Shown: positions 8,799 through 16,585 of the stretch, piece after piece | Layout: every line of letters begins with the position of its first letter | Position numbering within the stretch: the first letter of the stretch is position 1 | Made by a program: the position numbers and the translations under genes | NCBI RefSeq assembly: GCF_900289115.1 | Contig: NZ_LT985196.1 | Span: 1,371,579 to 1,410,083, forward strand | Direction: 5' to 3' | DNA: 38,505 nt | Source of the DNA: Janibacter massiliensis | GTDB taxonomy: Bacteria > Actinomycetota > Actinomycetes > Actinomycetales > Dermatophilaceae | The notes under the pieces: model-generated | The model's database searches: none | What the model was told of the DNA's origin: nothing | The model's input: the letters and a program-made list of their open reading frames with translations, nothing else

Positions 8799-8958
8799 GG
8801 CCTCATTCTCACCGGCGCGACCCACCGGCCCGCGTCGTGTCGAGACTCACGCCCGACGGGGGTGCGCGCACGTGGGAGGGCAGTGCGAGTATGGGAGTCT
8901 CAGCGGCCGTTCGGGCCGCAGTCGATCGACCCCCCAACAGGAAGAGGACGATTCACCG

Positions 8959-9741
8959 ATGAACATCGTCGTCTGCGTCAAGTACGTCCCGGACGCGCAG
9001 TCCGATCGGACGTTCAACGAGTCGGACAACACCACGGACCGCGAGGGCGTCGACGGCCTCCTCAGCGAGCTCGACGAGTACGCCGTCGAGGAGGCCCTGA
9101 AGATCGTCGAGGCCGGCGAGGGTGAGGTCACCGTCCTCACCGTCGGTCCCGACGCCGCCGCCGAGGCCGTGAAGAAGGCCCTCCAGATGGGCGCCCACAA
9201 GGGCGTCCACATCAACGACGAGGCCATCCACGGCTCGGACGCCCCGGCCACCTCGCTCGTCCTCGCCGAGGCCGTGAAGAAGATCGGTTCGCCCGACATC
9301 GTCATGACCGGCATGGCCTCGACGGACGGCACGATGAGCGTCATCCCCCCGATGCTCGCCGAGCGCCTGGGCCTCCCGCAGGTCACCTTCGCCTCCGAGC
9401 TCACCCTCGACGGCGGTTCGGTCACGATCCGCCGCGACGGCGACACCGCCTCGGAGACGATCGAGGCGTCGCTGCCGGCCCTCATCTCGGTCACCGACCA
9501 GATCAACGAGCCGCGCTACCCCTCGTTCAAGGGGATCATGGCCGCGAAGAAGAAGCCGGTCGAGGAGTGGACCCTCGCCGACCTCGGGCTCGACGCCGGT
9601 CAGGTCGGCCTCGAGGCCTCGTGGACGAAGGTCGAGTCCTTCACGAAGCGTCCGCCGCGCGAGCAGGGCGAGATCGTCACCGACGAGGGCGACGGCGGCA
9701 CCAAGCTCGCGGCGTTCCTCTCCGCCCAGAAGTTCGTCTGA
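8959..9741 (+). CDS. etfB: Electron transfer flavoprotein subunit beta
   Basis: 260 residues. It starts MNIVVCVKYVPDAQSDR and contains DEYAVEEALKIVE, then LQMGAHKGVHI and DIVMTGMASTDGTMSVIPPMLAERLGLPQV, the FixA/EtfB landmarks. With EtfA it takes electrons from acyl-CoA dehydrogenases and passes them through FAD to the quinone pool, which suits the crotonase gene nearby. GGAAGAGG 10-18 bases upstream is the probable ribosome-binding site. etfA follows after 33 bp, so this is a two-gene operon closed by a strong hairpin. Confidence 0.95.
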   Translation: MNIVVCVKYVPDAQSDRTFNESDNTTDREGVDGLLSELDEYAVEEALKIVEAGEGEVTVLTVGPDAAAEAVKKALQMGAHKGVHINDEAIHGSDAPATSLVLAEAVKKIGSPDIVMTGMASTDGTMSVIPPMLAERLGLPQVTFASELTLDGGSVTIRRDGDTASETIEASLPALISVTDQINEPRYPSFKGIMAAKKKPVEEWTLADLGLDAGQVGLEASWTKVESFTKRPPREQGEIVTDEGDGGTKLAAFLSAQKFV

Positions 9742-9774
9742 TCCGGCCGACGCGAAAGAAAGAGGTAGAACCCC

Positions 9775-10716
9775 ATGGCTGAAGTTCTCGTTCTCGTCGA
9801 CCACGCGAACGGCGAGGTCCGCAAGACGACCGCCGAGCTGCTGACGATCGCCCGCCGCCTCGGTGAGCCGTCCGCCGTCTACATCGGTTCCGGCATCGAG
9901 GACGCCCAGGGCGTGCTCGGCCGGTTCGGATCGCACAAGGTCTACGTCGCCGACTCCCCGGAGGTGACCGAGTACCTCGTCGCCCCGCAGGTCGACATCC
10001 TCGCCGACCTCATCGAGAAGACGAGCCCCGCCGCCGTGCTCATCCCGAGCAACCCGGCCGGCAAGGAGCTCGCCGCCCGTCTGTCGATCCGCTGCGAGTC
10101 GGGTCTGATCACCGACGCGGTCGACGTCCAGGCCGGTCCGACGACGACGCAGTCCGTCTTCGCCGGGTCGTACACGACGACGTCCTCGGTCACCAAGGGC
10201 ACGCCGATCATCACGGTCAAGCCGAACAGCGCCCCGATCGAGGGCTCGCCGGCGCCCGCCGAGATCGTCAAGGTCGACACGGCCGTCTCCGACGCCGCCA
10301 AGGCCGCGAAGATCACGGACTCGAAGCCGAAGGAGCAGTCGGGCCGCCCCGAGCTCACCGAGGCCGCCATCGTCGTCTCCGGCGGTCGTGGCACCGGCGG
10401 TGACTTCGCGCCGGTCGAGGAGTTCGCCGACGCGCTCGGCGCCGCCGTCGGTGCCTCGCGTGCCGCCGTCGACGCCGGCTGGTACCCGCACACGAGCCAG
10501 GTCGGCCAGACGGGCAAGCAGGTCAGCCCGCAGCTGTACGTCGCCGCCGGCATCTCCGGCGCGATCCAGCACCGTGCCGGTATGCAGACCTCGAAGACGA
10601 TCGTCGCCATCAACAAGGACGAGGAGGCGCCGATCTTCGAGCTCGTCGACTTCGGTGTCGTCGGCGACCTCTTCCAGGTCCTCCCGCAGGCCACGGAGGC
10701 CGTGAAGAGAGGCTGA
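9775..10716 (+). CDS. etfA: Electron transfer flavoprotein subunit alpha
   Basis: 313 residues. The N-terminal EtfA/FixB domain ([17 protein letters not shown]) is followed by the FAD-binding C-terminal domain with its diagnostic run: [69 protein letters not shown]. All FAD-contact motifs are intact, so the subunit should be functional. AGAGG eight to twelve bases before the ATG is the SD. Confidence 0.95.
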   Translation: MAEVLVLVDHANGEVRKTTAELLTIARRLGEPSAVYIGSGIEDAQGVLGRFGSHKVYVADSPEVTEYLVAPQVDILADLIEKTSPAAVLIPSNPAGKELAARLSIRCESGLITDAVDVQAGPTTTQSVFAGSYTTTSSVTKGTPIITVKPNSAPIEGSPAPAEIVKVDTAVSDAAKAAKITDSKPKEQSGRPELTEAAIVVSGGRGTGGDFAPVEEFADALGAAVGASRAAVDAGWYPHTSQVGQTGKQVSPQLYVAAGISGAIQHRAGMQTSKTIVAINKDEEAPIFELVDFGVVGDLFQVLPQATEAVKRG

Positions 10717-10733
10717 CCCACGGGTCGTCACGA

Positions 10734-10768
10734 CGAGCCCCCGGTGCCTCCTCGGCGCCGGGGGCTCG
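10734..10768 (+). terminator. Intrinsic-type hairpin after etfBA
   Basis: CGAGCCCCCGG pairs perfectly over 11 bp with CCGGGGGCTCG across a 13-nt loop, 18 bp after the etfA stop. The T-tract is missing (GCCGTTA follows), as is common for actinobacterial hairpin terminators. Confidence 0.75.
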
Positions 10769-10770
10769 CC

Positions 10771-10810
10771 GTTACCCAAACGTGACAAAGGGGGTCTCGT
10801 CGGCTACCGT
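10771..10810 (+). promoter_or_regulatory. Promoter region of the exported peptidase gene
   Basis: TACCGT at 10805-10810 is a plausible -10 box. Upstream, GTTACC (10771-10776) and GTGAC (10782-10786) form, on the minus strand, two GTNAC half-sites 11 bp apart. Tandem GTNAC elements of that spacing are the kind of site bound by the cell-wall regulator MtrA; assigning it to MtrA is a guess. Confidence 0.35.
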
Positions 10811-10872
10811 TGCCGTGCCGATGGACCCCTGTCCGGCACTCCAGCCCCTCGATGGAAGGCCACCGCCCCACC

Positions 10873-11727
10873 ATGGGACGCCCCGCGTACAGCCCCCGTC
10901 ATGCCCCTCGTCACGCCTCCGGCTCGGTCCGCCGTCTGCCGGTCGTGAACCTCAGCACCGGCCTCAAGGGCGTCGTCGGCCTGTCCCTCCTGGCGACGAC
11001 CGCCACGGGCGTCACGGTCTCGGGCGGCGCCGCCTCCGCCGACGGCGCGGCTCCGAGCCAGAACGCGAGCGCGAAGGCCCGGACGAGCGCTGCGCTCCTC
11101 CGGGCGGACCGGCCGGCGTCCCGATCGTCGGTGCGCACGGCCGCCCCTGCAGTGACCGCGCCGACGGGCGCCGGCACCGACGTCAGCGACTTCGCCGAGG
11201 TGAACGTCGTCGCCCTGGCCAAGCCCAAGCCGAAGCCGAAGCCGAAGCCGGAGCCGGTCGCCCAGCCGACCGCCGACCAGCCGTCCGACGCCATGCCGGA
11301 TGCGTCGGCCAGCGGTGCGGCCGCGAGTGGTGCGCCCGCCCCGAGCCAGCCTGCCGCTGGCACGCCGGCGCCCGCGGACACGGGGCAGTACACGGCGGCC
11401 GCCGCCGCGCTCGGTCTCTCGGCGAACGCCCAGCGTGTCTACGCCGCCGTCCGGGCGAACTTCCCGCAGATCACGACGATCGGCGGCATGCGTCCCGGGG
11501 ACCCGGGCGACCACGGCAGCGGCCACGCCGTCGACGTCATGTGCGGTTCGGCCGACGGCGACGCGGTGGCGGCCTACCTCCAGGCGCACGCCGGCGAGCT
11601 CGGCATCACCTACATCATCTGGAAGCAGCGCATCTGGTTCCCCGGCAGCGCGGGCTGGCGGATGATGGAGGACCGCGGCAACCCGACCGAGAACCACTTC
11701 GACCACGTGCACATCTCGGTGGGCTGA
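10873..11727 (+). CDS. Exported protein with M15-like (ARB-07466 type) C-terminal domain
   Basis: 284 residues. Basic N-terminus, then a hydrophobic segment (about 32-57, GVVGLSLLATTATGV...GGAASA) that acts as signal peptide or anchor. A long low-complexity linker follows with five KP repeats and a PSDA/APAP-rich stretch suited to crossing the wall. The last ~105 residues (ALGLSANAQRVYAAVRANF onwards) form an M15-peptidase-like domain with the zinc-ligand pattern SGHAVDV ... HFDHVHIS, typical of actinobacterial secreted proteins of presumed peptidoglycan-hydrolase function. ATG 10873 was preferred because GGAAGG lies 13 bases upstream; TTG 10810 and ATG 10852 are alternatives in frame. Confidence 0.8.
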   Translation: MGRPAYSPRHAPRHASGSVRRLPVVNLSTGLKGVVGLSLLATTATGVTVSGGAASADGAAPSQNASAKARTSAALLRADRPASRSSVRTAAPAVTAPTGAGTDVSDFAEVNVVALAKPKPKPKPKPEPVAQPTADQPSDAMPDASASGAAASGAPAPSQPAAGTPAPADTGQYTAAAAALGLSANAQRVYAAVRANFPQITTIGGMRPGDPGDHGSGHAVDVMCGSADGDAVAAYLQAHAGELGITYIIWKQRIWFPGSAGWRMMEDRGNPTENHFDHVHISVG

Positions 11728-11735
11728 CCGCCCCC

Positions 11736-11741
11736 TAGGGT
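11736..11741 (+). promoter_or_regulatory. -10 box TAGGGT of leaderless pdtaS
   Basis: TAGGGT ends six bases before the GTG at 11748 and no SD is present, so the transcript should begin at or next to the start codon. The box lies only 9 bp after the stop of the preceding gene, so pdtaS has its own promoter. Confidence 0.6.
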
Positions 11742-11747
11742 GGCCCG

Positions 11748-13238
11748 GTGACCACCCTGAACGAGGTCCTGACGTCGCGGACGACGCTCGACCCGATCGA
11801 ACGCGAGTGGCTGCTCATGCTCACGGGGGACTGGCAGGTCCTGGCCGACCTGGGCTTCGCCGACCTCGTCGTCTGGGTGCGCACCGGCGACGGATGGCTC
11901 GCCGCGGCTCACGTGCGGCCGACGACCGGGCCGATGGTGTTCGTCGAGGACATCGTGGGGCGGAGCCCGTGGGACGGACTCGGGCGGGTCCTCGAGGAGG
12001 CGGCCCGGGGGGAACGGGCCGCAGGGGCTCGGCACGAGCGGCCCCATGCCGACGGTGACATCGTCGAGGACGGGGTGCCGATCGTGAGGGATGACGTCGT
12101 GCTGGGCGTGCTCACCCGACATGCGCACGACCGGTCCGCCGGTCCGTCCAGCCGGTTGGACGAGGGGTACCGCTCCCTGGGCGACGAGCTGTTCGGGATG
12201 GTCGCGACGGGCGACTGGCCCAACCCCGCAGCGCCGACGGCGTCCCGGCGCGGCTCGCCACGGGTGGGGGACGGCGTCGTCCGGCTCGACGCGGACGGGG
12301 TCGTGACGTTCGCGAGCCCGAACGCCCAGAGCGCCGTGCACCGGCTCGGGCACCACGGGGAGATCGAGGGCCAGACGCTGGCCGAGGCGATCGCCGTGCT
12401 GCTGCGGGACGGGGTCGAGGTCGACGAGTCGCTGCCCCTGGTCACGCTCGGGCGGGCGCCGTGGCGGTCGGACGTCACCGTCGGCGGGGCGACGGTCGCC
12501 ATGCGCTCGATCCCGCTGACGACCGCCGGGCGTCGGTCCGGGGCGCTGCTGCTCCTGCGGGACGTCTCCGAGCTGCGGCGCTCGGAGCAGGAGGTGCTGA
12601 GCAAGGACGCGACCATCCGGGAGATCCACCACCGGGTGAAGAACAACCTCCAGACGGTCGCGGCGCTGCTGCGGCTGCAGGCGCGGCGCCTCGACGAGGG
12701 GCCCGGGCGGGTGGCGCTCACCGACGCCGTGCGCCGGGTGGGGACGATCGCCCTCGTCCACGAGACGCTCAGCTCGGGGTTCGACGAGACGGTGAACTTC
12801 GACGACATCGCCTGGCGGGGGCTGCGGGCGGTGGTCGAGGTGTCCTCGAGCGACCGGCCGATCGAGCCACGGCTCGTGGGGGCGTTCGGGCGCCTGCGGG
12901 CCGAGGACGCGACCCCGGTGGCGATGATCATCTCCGAGCTCGTCCAGAACGCCGCGGAGCACGGGCTGGGCGAGCGGGGCGGGTGCGTGCAGGTGCAGGC
13001 CGAGCGGCTCGTCGAGGACGGTCACGACCTGCTGCGGGTGACGATCGAGGACGACGGGCAGGGGCTGCCGGCCGGCTACCGTCCCTCCCGCGCCGGGCTG
13101 GGGACGCGGATCGTCACCTCGCTCGTCAGCGACCTGCGGGGGACGATCCGGTGGGAGGACGCGCAGCCGCGGGGCACGCGCGTGCAGTTCACGGTACGGC
13201 TGCGCCCGCTGACCCGAGGGGCCAGCGGGCGCGGATGA
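11748..13238 (+). CDS. pdtaS: Soluble sensor histidine kinase PdtaS
   Basis: 496 residues without membrane helices. An N-terminal GAF-like domain (~1-150) and a PAS-like domain (~175-280) precede a HisKA_2 dimerisation/phosphoacceptor region, TIREIHHRVKNNLQTVAALL, with the reactive histidine at 294/295. The HATPase_c domain follows with N box ISELVQNAAEHGLG and G box IEDDGQGLP / GLGTRIV. This is the architecture of mycobacterial PdtaS, which phosphorylates the ANTAR RNA-binding regulator PdtaR. whiB1 is convergent next door, exactly as in Mycobacterium, which supports the name. The partner pdtaR is not in the window. Confidence 0.92.
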   Translation: MTTLNEVLTSRTTLDPIEREWLLMLTGDWQVLADLGFADLVVWVRTGDGWLAAAHVRPTTGPMVFVEDIVGRSPWDGLGRVLEEAARGERAAGARHERPHADGDIVEDGVPIVRDDVVLGVLTRHAHDRSAGPSSRLDEGYRSLGDELFGMVATGDWPNPAAPTASRRGSPRVGDGVVRLDADGVVTFASPNAQSAVHRLGHHGEIEGQTLAEAIAVLLRDGVEVDESLPLVTLGRAPWRSDVTVGGATVAMRSIPLTTAGRRSGALLLLRDVSELRRSEQEVLSKDATIREIHHRVKNNLQTVAALLRLQARRLDEGPGRVALTDAVRRVGTIALVHETLSSGFDETVNFDDIAWRGLRAVVEVSSSDRPIEPRLVGAFGRLRAEDATPVAMIISELVQNAAEHGLGERGGCVQVQAERLVEDGHDLLRVTIEDDGQGLPAGYRPSRAGLGTRIVTSLVSDLRGTIRWEDAQPRGTRVQFTVRLRPLTRGASGRG

Positions 13239-13248
13239 GGGGGAGGGG

Positions 13249-13497
13249 TTAGCCGGCGCGGCGGGCCCGGGCGTTGCGGCGCTTGAGGGCGCGACGCTCG
13301 TCCTCGGACAGGCCGCCCCAGACGCCGGCGTCCTGACCCGAGTCGAGGGCCCACTTCAAGCACGTGTCGGTGACCTCGCACCGTCGGCAGACGGCCTTGG
13401 CCTCCTCGATCTGCCGGATGGCCGGACCCGTGTTCCCGATGGGGAAGAACAGCTCGGGGTCCTCGTCCAGGCAGGCAGCGCGGTCGCGCCAGTCCAT
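13249..13497 (-). CDS. whiB1: WhiB-family iron-sulfur transcription factor WhiB1
   Basis: 82 residues. The protein starts MDWRDRAACLDEDPELFFPIGN and has four cysteines in the order C...C-x2-C-x5-C (C9, then AVCRRCEVTDTC) that hold a nitric-oxide-sensitive [4Fe-4S] cluster. The GVWGG turn is followed by the basic DNA-contact tail RRALKRRNARARR. Length, motif spacing and the pdtaS neighbour all match WhiB1, an essential regulator that binds region 4 of the primary sigma factor. SD GGAG lies nine bases before the ATG. Confidence 0.95.
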   Translation of the reverse strand: MDWRDRAACLDEDPELFFPIGNTGPAIRQIEEAKAVCRRCEVTDTCLKWALDSGQDAGVWGGLSEDERRALKRRNARARRAG

Positions 13498-13646
13498 ACT
13501 GATCGTGCTCCTTGTCGTGGCTCAGCTGGCCCGAGGTCGCGGTGGCGCTCGGGCAGGGACGCTCCGTCGCGTCGTCGGGGGGCGGCACCGCGGGTGCGCG
13601 GGCCGGTCGTCACGCCGGTAGGGGGTCAGGCAGACGTGCGACGTTC

Positions 13647-13676
13647 ATTCTGACCGTTGGCGACGGCGTTGGGCAA
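13647..13676 (-). promoter_or_regulatory. Candidate whiB1 promoter
   Basis: Read on the minus strand: TTGCCC (13676-13671), 18 bp, CAGAAT (13652-13647). Transcription would begin near 13640 and give a 5' leader of about 140 nt, similar to the long regulated leader of mycobacterial whiB1. No clear CRP-type palindrome was found. Confidence 0.45.
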
Positions 13677-13760
13677 TGGTCAGGCGCAGAAAGATGCCGC
13701 GGTGTGACGCGATCGGTACACGGGGGCAACGGCCGGGGAGCTCCGACCATTCCCGTTCCG

Positions 13761-13766
13761 TACCGT
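13761..13766 (+). promoter_or_regulatory. -10 box TACCGT of a leaderless gene
   Basis: TACCGT ends seven bases before a GTG at 13774. This favours 13774 over the GTG at 13765, which would lie inside the promoter element. Confidence 0.5.
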
Positions 13767-13773
13767 GTGGCGG

Positions 13774-14178
13774 GTGAACGCTGAGCCAGCAGACCACCCC
13801 GACAGCGCCCGTCCGACCACCCATCTCGTGGCTGCCGTCGTCTCCCTGCTCGAGGCGCTCGGGCTGGTCGCGGCCGTCGTCTGGTACGTCCTCGAGCTGG
13901 TCATGGCTCGGTCGTCCTCGCCGCCGGTCGCGCTCGGTAGCGCCGCGCTGCTGCTCGTCTTCGCCGTCGCGCTGGTCGTCGGGGCGAAGCTGTGGTGGAC
14001 AGGGTCGAGCAGCCCGAAGGTGCCGACCTTCGTGTGGAACCTCCTGCTGCTGCCCGTGGCCTGGACCTTTCTGCGCACAGGTGAGCCGCTCCTGGGCTCG
14101 GTCGTCGGGCTGCTCGCCCTGGCCGGTGCCGCCGCCTCGGCGGTCGCGGCAGCGTCGGAGGACGAGGACGGGGCCTGA
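13774..14178 (+). CDS. Small integral membrane protein of unknown function
   Basis: 134 residues. After a short polar N-terminus (about 15 residues) there are four hydrophobic segments: LVAAVVSLLEALGLVAAVVWYV, ALGSAALLLVFAVALVVG, FVWNLLLLPVAWTFL and a final LLGSVVGLLALAGAAASAVAA, ending in an acidic EDEDG tail. I do not recognise a named family; similar four-helix proteins are common beside whiB1 in actinobacteria as far as I recall. It is divergent from whiB1 and convergent with the toxin gene downstream. Start based on the -10 box spacing. Confidence 0.65.
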   Translation: MNAEPADHPDSARPTTHLVAAVVSLLEALGLVAAVVWYVLELVMARSSSPPVALGSAALLLVFAVALVVGAKLWWTGSSSPKVPTFVWNLLLLPVAWTFLRTGEPLLGSVVGLLALAGAAASAVAAASEDEDGA

Positions 14179-14211
14179 ACGACGACCGGATCCGCCGGCC
14201 GCTCCCGCCGC

Positions 14212-14469
14212 TTACTCGTAGTGGAATCGGGCCTGCAGGACGACGAGGTCGTCGCCGTCCACGAGGTACACCACGCGGTGCTCCTCTGTGATCCGGCGGG
14301 ACCATGCGCCTGCGAGCATGTGGCGCAACGGTTCCGGCTTGCCGATCCCGGAGGTCGGATCGCGCAGCGCGTCGTCGATCAGGCGGTTGATGCGTCGAAG
14401 CGTCTGTCGGTCGGCGGCGAGCCAGTGGGTGTAGTCGTCCCACCCGTTCGGGGTGAAGACGAGTCTCAT
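14212..14469 (-). CDS. yoeB: YoeB/Txe-family mRNA-interferase toxin
   Basis: 85 residues. The RelE/YoeB fold is clear: MRLVFTPNGWDDYTHWLAADRQTLRRINRLIDDAL, then PLRHMLAGAWSRRITEEHRVVYLVDGDDLVVLQARFHYE. Residues matching the YoeB active site are present: the Glu/Arg pair in RRITEEHRVVY and the C-terminal His-Tyr (FHYE). YoeB binds the 30S A site and cuts mRNA. The ATG overlaps the TGA of the antitoxin gene (ATGA), the usual coupling that keeps antitoxin in excess. Confidence 0.92.
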   Translation of the reverse strand: MRLVFTPNGWDDYTHWLAADRQTLRRINRLIDDALRDPTSGIGKPEPLRHMLAGAWSRRITEEHRVVYLVDGDDLVVLQARFHYE

Positions 14470-14711
14470 CGCTGCAGGTCGTGCTCGGTCCGTTCTCCGG
14501 ACCGGGCCTGGCGCAGGCTCTCCACCAGGTGCGCGGCGTTGGCGGGAACGCGCAGGAGGTGCGCGGTCTCCTCGAGGGCGTCGTAGTCGGCCTTGGATAT
14601 GAGGATGGCGTCGCCTGCGCGGGAGGTGATCTCCACCGGGGCGCGATCCTCGTTGACCTGCTCGATCAGGGGAAAAAGACGCTTCCGGGCCTCGCTCGCG
14701 GTGATGGCCAT
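14466..14711 (-). CDS. yefM: YefM/Phd-family antitoxin
   Basis: 81 residues. N-terminal Phd/YefM DNA-binding dimerisation domain MAITASEARKRLFPLIEQVNEDRAPVEIT, then AILISKADYDALEETAHLLR, and a charged flexible C-terminal tail that would wrap the toxin. It neutralises YoeB and, with it, represses the operon at the palindrome just upstream (14722-14747). GGGGGAG just before the ATG is the SD. Confidence 0.92.
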   Translation of the reverse strand: MAITASEARKRLFPLIEQVNEDRAPVEITSRAGDAILISKADYDALEETAHLLRVPANAAHLVESLRQARSGERTEHDLQR

Positions 14712-14721
14712 TGCTCCCCCC

Positions 14722-14747
14722 GTCTGGTACTTGATCTTGTACCAGAC
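14722..14747. promoter_or_regulatory. Palindromic operator of yefM-yoeB
   Basis: Perfect 9-bp inverted repeat GTCTGGTAC - 8 nt - GTACCAGAC, 11 bp upstream of the yefM start. A minus-strand -10-like TAGTCT (14749-14744) overlaps its outer arm, so bound antitoxin would block transcription. The GTAC core recalls the TGTACA half-sites of the E. coli yefM operator. Confidence 0.75.
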
Positions 14748-15469
14748 TAGCAGGGCGCGGCCAGCTGGATCTCGTCGACCTCCCCGTGACGGATGAGGTG
14801 CGCCCGGCCGGGGAGGCGGTCGATGGCCGGTAGACGGAGGCCGAAGCCGTCGCCGTCGGAGGGGGCCGTCGCTCCGATGACGACGCCCGTGCGGTGGCGC
14901 AGGAGGTCGACGACGAAGCCCCGCAGCGACGTCGTCGCATGGGTCGTCGACACCGCAGCGACGACCAGACCGCCGAACCGATCCGCCTCCGCCGCGTACT
15001 GGCGCAGCACCGCCTCGCACGGCCGGTCGACGAGGAGCTCGGCATCGTCGATCACGACCGCGGCGCCCGGGTGGGCCTCGAGCTCGCGGACCAGCCGGTC
15101 GCGGTCGTCCGCGCCGATCGGGTCGATGCCCAGCTCGCCTGCAACGGCCACCAACGGTGTCTGCGAGCGGCCGAGGACGATGACCACCCTGCGGCCGGCG
15201 GCGGCGAGCGCATGCACGCTCGTGGCAAGGACGGTGGACCGACCCGATCGGGGGGCGCCCTGCACGACCCACCGGCATCCGTCGCGGTCGGGATCGAGGC
15301 CGAGAGGGACGACGTCCGGACCGCCGATACCGATCGGGACGAGATCGCGGCAGCCGGTGAGGTCGTCCGGGGAGACCGTGGATGGCATGGGCTCGACCCG
15401 GAGCGGCGGTACGACCGCGGCGGGCGGAGCTCGGGTTGATCGCAGAACTAGCCTGACCTGCGCTTTCAC
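14747..15469 (-). pseudogene. Truncated FtsK/SpoIIIE (EccC-like) ATPase, C-terminal domain only
   Basis: 240 codons remain of a family normally above 1,000 residues. What is left is one RecA-like domain: VVQGAPRSGRSTVL (degenerate Walker A), AAVVIDDAELL (Walker B) and VVAAVSTTHATTS, preceded by VPIGIGGPDVVPLGLD. This is the layout of the last ATPase domain of FHA/FtsK-type or type VII secretion (EccC/EssC) motors. An in-frame TGA lies five codons before the GTG at 15469, so the upstream domains are gone. The break coincides with the edge of the lower-GC island, which suggests the gene was cut by insertion or deletion. A short intact protein cannot be excluded. Confidence 0.65.
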
Positions 15470-15638
15470 CAGCGATCCGATTCATTGATCCCGTGCGGAT
15501 CGTGTCAAAATCCCGCGAGCCGAGTTAGAAGCAACCCCGCGCACCACTCCAACGGGATGGCACGCTCGCCACAGGCTTGCGGTGCGCCACTCGCCAGCTG
15601 CTGCGGCTCACTGGCCGCGGAGCCACGACAGTGTGACC

Positions 15639-15669
15639 TTGGGGGTCTGTCGGTAGTGCCAGCTATGGT
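15639..15669 (+). promoter_or_regulatory. Candidate promoter of the TIR operon
   Basis: TTGGGG, 19 bp, TATGGT, placed 27 bases before the ATG at 15697. GAAAGGAAG just upstream of the ATG serves as SD. The 227-bp gap 15470-15696 holds no other recognisable feature. Confidence 0.4.
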
Positions 15670-15696
15670 CGGCACAAGCGCGACGAAAGGAAGCTC

Positions 15697-16584
15697 ATGG
15701 CGGTCGATCCCCGCAAGGTCTTCGTCATCCACGGCCGGAACGAGGTAGCTCGGCGGGGGATGTTCGACTTCCTTCGCTCCATCGGTCTGCAGCCCATCGA
15801 GTGGGAGCACGCCATCGCGATGACGGGCTCTGGATCTCCCTACATCGGTCAGGTGCTCGACGCGGTCTTCAACGAAGCCCAAGCGGTTGTCGTGTTGCAG
15901 ACCCCCGACGATGTCGGATACCTCCACGACTCGCTGGGGCGTCGCGGCGACCCGGACTGTGAACCCAAGATGCAGGCTCGCCAGAACGTCACGTTCGAGG
16001 CTGGGATGGCGATGGGCCGAGACCAAGATCGAACGATCCTGGTGACTCTTGGCGACGTCCGACAGTTCAGCGACGTCCATGGCCGGCACTACGTGAGGAT
16101 GGACAACAGTCCTCAGCAGAGGCAGTCGCTCGCGAACCGCTTGAACAGTGCCGGGTGCGAAGTGGACTTGACGGGGACGGACTGGCAAACAGCCGGAGAT
16201 CTGAGCGCCCCGGCGACCCCCGGAGGTGGACTACCTCTCGGCAAGAGGCTCCCCTCAACCCAGGCGTCGGGTGAGCCCCAGTTCAAGGCCGCACTTCACG
16301 ATCTTGGGGGTAGCAAGATGCGCCCGCTACGGCTCACCAACTTGGGCCCTGGAACTGCCTTCGAGGTAGACGTTCGACCAGTAGGCGAAGACCTAGAGTC
16401 TCTAACGCGAGACGGGGCTGACCTGCCGATCCCACGGTTGCCCCGCGGAAGCACCGTAAAGGTCTTGGACCTGTTGCCACTGCGCCTGTCCCAGCGATCC
16501 AAGTCCTACTTCGAGATCATCGTCACGGCCACGACGGAAGACGGCACACCATTCGAGCAAACCCTGTTCGTGAGCGGAGACTGA
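15697..16584 (+). CDS. TIR-like nucleotide-binding protein with C-terminal beta-rich domain
   Basis: 295 residues. The first ~165 match the predicted nucleotide-binding TIR-like family (PF10137 type): KVFVIHGRNEVARRGMFDFL, GLQPIEWEHA, SPYIGQVLDAVFNEAQAVVVL and NVTFEAGMAMG, where Glu101 stands at the place of the NAD-cleaving glutamate. TILVTLG and YVRMDNSPQQRQSLANRL follow. A Pro/Gly linker (~168-190) leads to a ~100-residue domain with alternating beta strands (LRLTNLGPGTAFEVDV ... YFEIIVTATTEDG) that looks like an immunoglobulin-type sandwich; this last point is inference. TIR proteins of this kind serve as NADase effectors in bacterial defence. A zinc-ribbon gene follows after one base. 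GC is clearly lower than in the flanks. Confidence 0.8.
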   Translation: MAVDPRKVFVIHGRNEVARRGMFDFLRSIGLQPIEWEHAIAMTGSGSPYIGQVLDAVFNEAQAVVVLQTPDDVGYLHDSLGRRGDPDCEPKMQARQNVTFEAGMAMGRDQDRTILVTLGDVRQFSDVHGRHYVRMDNSPQQRQSLANRLNSAGCEVDLTGTDWQTAGDLSAPATPGGGLPLGKRLPSTQASGEPQFKAALHDLGGSKMRPLRLTNLGPGTAFEVDVRPVGEDLESLTRDGADLPIPRLPRGSTVKVLDLLPLRLSQRSKSYFEIIVTATTEDGTPFEQTLFVSGD

Positions 16585-16585
16585 C

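Noticed and set aside
8842-8901. GAGACTC ... GAGTCTC inverted pair upstream of etfB
   Set aside because: Arms of 7 bp are 46 bp apart, with no promoter element in a fixed relation to them; probably chance.
8953-10788. 611-codon minus-strand frame opposite etfB-etfA
   Set aside because: Same shadow effect; the etf genes on the plus strand are unambiguous.
13702-13721. GTGT...ACAC dyad in the whiB1 upstream region as a CRP site
   Set aside because: The half-site spacing does not fit the CRP consensus (GTG-N8-CAC type); only four-base arms match.
15485-15696. A tRNA remnant or attachment site in the gap before the TIR-like gene
   Set aside because: No cloverleaf, T-arm consensus or repeat matching the integrase side (24886-24905) could be found.
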